Source: Chionis minor (taxonomy: Eukaryota; Chordata; Aves; Charadriiformes; Chionididae). From it: a stretch of 64,000 bases of DNA. Under the pieces are notes generated by a model, which saw nothing but the letters and a program-made list of their open reading frames with translations, was not told the DNA's origin and ran no database searches. Position numbers and translations under genes: made by a program. Each line of letters opens with the position of its first letter. The stretch's first letter is position 1. Location of the stretch: NCBI GenBank assembly GCA_013398295.1, contig VZSF01007786.1, positions 124,001-188,000 of the forward strand, written 5' to 3'. This document shows positions 60,951 through 64,000 of the stretch, one piece after another.

Positions 60951-63364
60951 GTGAGGGGAATAGCAAGGGAATGTAGACCCGAAAAGCCATATTGGTCAAA
61001 GAGGTCTGCACTGCCTGTCCTGGGTCACTGCGTTCCCCAGCTGACAGCTGAGTTTGGTGTGTTGTGGCCCTTTACAGACAGTGCTGGCTGAGGAAGTGGA
61101 AATGGAAGTGGAAATCCTGCGTGAAAATGCAGGGATGAGAAGAGAGCATATCGTAACGTTTGCAAAAATATGTGGGGAGAGAAAGATTCATTCCGCGGGG
61201 GTTTTTTTTGCGGAAATTCCTTCTCTTTCCTGTCCATCTCAGTTGAGCCAAGCTGTGTACGGGAAATGAGAGCAATGGGAAATGGCAGCTCCGACAGCCC
61301 AGACTGATGGTGGAAGTCACATTTCCTCATCCTTCCAGCCTCAGATCACTGTAGTCCCCTCTCACTGCTGCCAGGGGAGGACTTCCCTCCCTCTTCAGAA
61401 AGCTTCCTGCACTTAGACATCATTACTAGACAGAGAGGCAAAACTACTCCTTCCATGGCCTGTTTATAAGGCTGGTCATGACAAAAACCTGCTATGGTAG
61501 AGACCTGCTGTACAGCAGATCGTAACCTGCCCTGAAGTGCTGACAGCCCCATTGCAGGAGGTGAGGAGTCTCCATTTCCAGACCGGAGGAAGCCGTGGAG
61601 GTTATGTAGAAGAGAGCAGCACTGTGCTGTTTGGGAAATGAAAAGGGTGATCTGCTTGACCTTCTGTCACATGTCCGTTGTCCCACCAGCAATGATTACC
61701 GTGCTGCCAGCCCCTGCCTGTGTCCACAAAGCAGCAAGTTCATCTCTAAGCTTCACCCATACTCCTTCCGCAGAGCTTGGAAGAGGTTCTCTGCACTTAA
61801 CAAAACGTACACTTTGCTCTGCAGCCATAAATAACCATGAGGATAAATCACAATTTACCGCTTAGAGATTTTTCTTGCGTTCCTCTAATGTGCTTTGACA
61901 GATCCTGCTCTCCTGCATTGCCGGGGAGCTGTGAAAGCATACAGAGCCAACCACCCCTCCAGTGGGGAGAGAGCATCACGTACTGCCCTGTTCACCATGT
62001 GGTGGCAGAAGGTGTCTGGCTGTGGTCTTTATCAAAAAGAAAATGCTGGTCAGACTTTGGGCCACTGCAATCGTCTCTATTATTTTGTTCACAGATGATG
62101 AGCAAGAATGCTTAGACGTTCCATAGCTATACATTTCCCTGGTGTGTATCCTCTTTTCCTTCCCAGAAATTGTGTTCAGGGAGGACAAGAGGGATCTGAC
62201 AGAGGGTCTAGGATGCACTTTGGGCTGAACAGTTTAAGCAAACCTGGTGAAGATGTGTGAAAGCAACCTGCCTTTATACAGGCAGTCTGATGTTTTCTGG
62301 ATGCATCAGGCTCATGAATCCCATCACTTGTGCGTCCATTTTGGCATCCAGGAACTTAGATGAAGCCTTAACGATGCTTTGTTCCAGTCCTCACACATTT
62401 CTTGCCAAGTTTGCTTTATGTTGGGACATGCTTCCGTTTTCTATTACAAGAACTCAAGTACAGCCATACTGGTAAGACCAAAAGTCCATCTAGCCCAACA
62501 TCCTCCCTCCTGTGTCACTGTGCATAAGTAGAGAACAGTAAGAAAAGGACAAGCATTTATGATACTTCCCACTAAAATTCTTCCAGTTTTCAGCTATTTT
62601 CAGTTGGAGACTTACTTCCTGAACAGATCTACAAAACGCAGAGTGTTTAGTAGGTTTATCTTCCATTTATTTGCTCAAAGCTTCCAGTCTCCCCTTGAAC
62701 ACTTAAACTTTTAGCAACCACAATAGCTTTTGGCAAGGACTTCACAGGTTGATTGTTTGTCCTTTTGTTTTCTTTGAAGTTTGCTCTACAAGCATCACTT
62801 GATGTCCTGTATTTCTTGTAGCAGAAGAGTGAATAGCTGACCTCCCTCTGCCTTCTCCATGCCACCTGTGATTTTGTAGACCATCATACCCTCCCTTCAC
62901 CCGTTTTCACCAGCCATCTGCAGAGCTTATTTGCTCATGACTCCTTTGGAAGCTACTGCAGATCTTTGATTACGCTTGCTGCCATTTTCTGGGTGTTTTC
63001 TCAATGTGCCATGAGCTGACTTTGAGACTCCAGAGCAAAGTGCCATCCATGATTTGCTCCCTGGATATATGCAGTGGCATATGACGAGCAATTACTAAGA
63101 GCCACGGTATCCATCAAAACTTCTACAACATCATGGAGCAACGGGAGAAAGCAGGGATGAAAAGCCATCAGCTATGACAGACTTTGCTCCATGCATCACT
63201 GCGGTGCACGAGTCAGAATGACGATCTCGTTATTAATGTGTGTTATTTCTCTATTGCTGCCTACTCTTAGTTCCCAGGCAAAAAAAAACCCCAAACCTGT
63301 CAGGAGCTTGTTGTTTTTTTGTCTTTAAGCCTCTGAACTCACACGGTGTTTTGGTTTAATGAAG
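60951..63364 (+). other. LOXHD1 intron 11 (2.4 kb)
   Basis: This phase-0 intron begins GTGAGG and ends GTTTAATGAAG, a weaker acceptor than the others. An older CR1-like relic occupies about 62450-62995 on the - strand. The sequence from 60951 to 62440 shows no feature. Confidence 0.83.
62450..62995 (-). mobile_element. Old, decayed CR1-like LINE relic
   Basis: The + strand carries CATACTGGTAAGACCAAAAG and TCCATCTAGCCCAACATCCT, then later GGCAAGGACTTCACAGGTTG, ATTTCTTGTAGCAGAAGAGT and ATTTTGTAGACCATCATACC. These blocks occur in the same order in old CR1 elements of turtles, crocodilians and birds, read from their 3' end. Divergence is high and gaps are likely; boundaries are approximate. Confidence 0.65.
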
Positions 63365-63500
63365 GTAACTCTGCTGAAAACGCTGACAAAAGAAAAATAC
63401 TCATTCAACTGCGGCCGCTGGCTAGATATAAATGAAGACGACAATGAGATTGTGCGGGAGCTCCCTGCGGAGGGATCTCTAGTGACTGAAGTCATGCCAG
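63365..63500 (+). CDS. LOXHD1: LOXHD1 exon 12: PLAT domain 4, C-terminal part
   Basis: This 136-bp exon encodes residues 597-641 plus one base. It reads [20 protein letters not shown], then [17 protein letters not shown] and VTEVMPG. The F-N-C-x-R-W-L-D motif followed by [10 protein letters not shown] matches mammalian repeat 4 closely. It starts in phase 0, ends in phase 1 at the domain boundary, and has exactly the length of exon 9, its counterpart in repeat 3. The donor is CCAG|GTGAGA. The acceptor GTTTAATGAAG has a poor pyrimidine tract, but homology fixes it. The next exon lies beyond the window. Confidence 0.92.
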
Positions 63501-64000
63501 GTGAGAGCCATGGGCTCCATGCAGGGGCTCGCTTAGGACCTGAATAGAAAGAAACCCTCTTTGTGTAAGGGATGCACAGGCAAACTGATGCAATTCAATT
63601 AGCTTCTCTTTCTGGCACTTTCTCTCTGCAGTATTTTCTGTGTGCATCATTAGCTGTATGAAGCCTCAGAAATCCCAGGCTCTCATTCTGATCAGATTTT
63701 TCTGTGGTGGGAGAGATCTGGCCATGGCACAATTGTTCCCAGACATTTTATTTTATTTTATTTTATTTTATTTTATTTTATTTTATTTTATTTTATTTTA
63801 TTTTATTTTATTTTATTTTATTTTATTTTTCTTCAAACGTATTTTTTTCCAGTCTCCCTTTAAATGTGAAATGCTGGATTTGAAGGGACATTCATGGAAA
63901 GCAACCTTAGCTGAAATGCAATCTAAAATTTAACAATAATTTTTGGGCTTTAAAGTTTTATTTAATTACATGCACATTTATGCAGCTATATGTATAAATG
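63501..64000 (+). other. LOXHD1 intron 12, start only
   Basis: This phase-1 intron begins GTGAGA. It carries the (TTTTA)n tract at 63744-63829 and continues past the right edge. No exon of PLAT domain 5 appears before the window ends. Confidence 0.8.
63744..63829. repeat. (TTTTA)n pentanucleotide tract, about 17 units
   Basis: An uninterrupted run of TTTTA units about 86 bp long starts 244 bp after the exon 12 donor. It creates a spurious open frame of repeated Phe-Ile-Leu-Phe-Tyr codons that is not a gene. Confidence 0.97.

Larger units (their letters stand above)
6175..63500 (+). other. LOXHD1: LOXHD1 gene, 5' portion (12 exons, continues beyond the window)
   Basis: This is the gene-level entry for the twelve exons listed separately. 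They join in one open frame of 1924 coding bases (641 codons plus one base), and every intron starts GT and ends AG. The product is a Lys/Glu-rich N-terminus (residues about 1-133) followed by four PLAT domains (about 134-260, 261-384, 385-513 and 514-641). Hallmarks recur in each repeat: a T-G-[DE]-[VI]-x-G-[AS]-G-T opening strand or a degenerate form of it, a GH-N or WH motif, and an x-G-W-[FH]-L turn. The tandem PLAT array with no catalytic domain, and its closeness to mammalian LOXHD1 as I know it, support the name. Mammalian LOXHD1 is expressed in cochlear and vestibular hair cells, locates to stereocilia, and causes recessive deafness (DFNB77) when mutated. The remaining PLAT repeats and the 3' end lie off the right edge. 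Confidence 0.93.

Noticed and set aside
1..64000. CRISPR arrays, operons, tRNA or rRNA genes, toxin systems
   Set aside because: No regularly spaced repeats, no bacterial gene organisation and no cloverleaf or rRNA signature were seen; the window is an ordinary vertebrate gene with retroelements.

Overview
This window is vertebrate nuclear DNA, almost certainly from a bird. Many copies of the CR1 (chicken repeat 1) LINE are present in both orientations, and there is also an ERV-L-like retroviral fragment and an LTR. Protein-coding sequence occurs only as short exons bounded by GT/AG splice sites. There is no prokaryotic, viral-genome or CRISPR-type organisation.

One gene is supported: the 5' part of LOXHD1 (lipoxygenase homology domain-containing 1), on the + strand. 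I reconstructed twelve exons that join in one reading frame without a stop: 6175-6574, 24006-24120, 32878-32958, 33779-33963, 47929-48027, 49556-49704, 52608-52731, 54578-54828, 56418-56553, 59684-59844, 60864-60950 and 63365-63500. Together they give 1924 coding bases, about 641 residues. Exon 1 encodes a Lys/Glu-rich N-terminal segment. Exons 2-4, 5-7, 8-9 and 10-12 each encode one complete PLAT (polycystin/lipoxygenase/alpha-toxin) domain. Every PLAT module is bounded by phase-1 introns and its length is a multiple of three. The gene runs off the right end of the window. The family protein has many more PLAT repeats, so roughly a quarter to a third of it is present here.

Layout: 1-6174 is 5' flank with two CR1 scraps and no confident gene. 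Intron 1 (17.4 kb) carries four CR1 copies longer than 250 bp, the ERV-L integrase relic, an LTR with the only N in the window, and a decayed older CR1. Introns 2 (8.8 kb) and 4 (14 kb) are large and mostly unique, with scattered CR1 fragments. Introns 5-11 are 1-3 kb each. A (TTTTA)n tract lies about 240 bp after exon 12.

The protein is known from mammals to be needed for mature hair-cell function in the inner ear, and its PLAT domains are thought to bind membrane lipid or protein partners. I found no novel system. The most useful second-look items are the shape of the N-terminal extension, the modular intron phases, the inverted CR1 pair around exon 9, a decoy splice acceptor before exon 3, and the old repeat relics.
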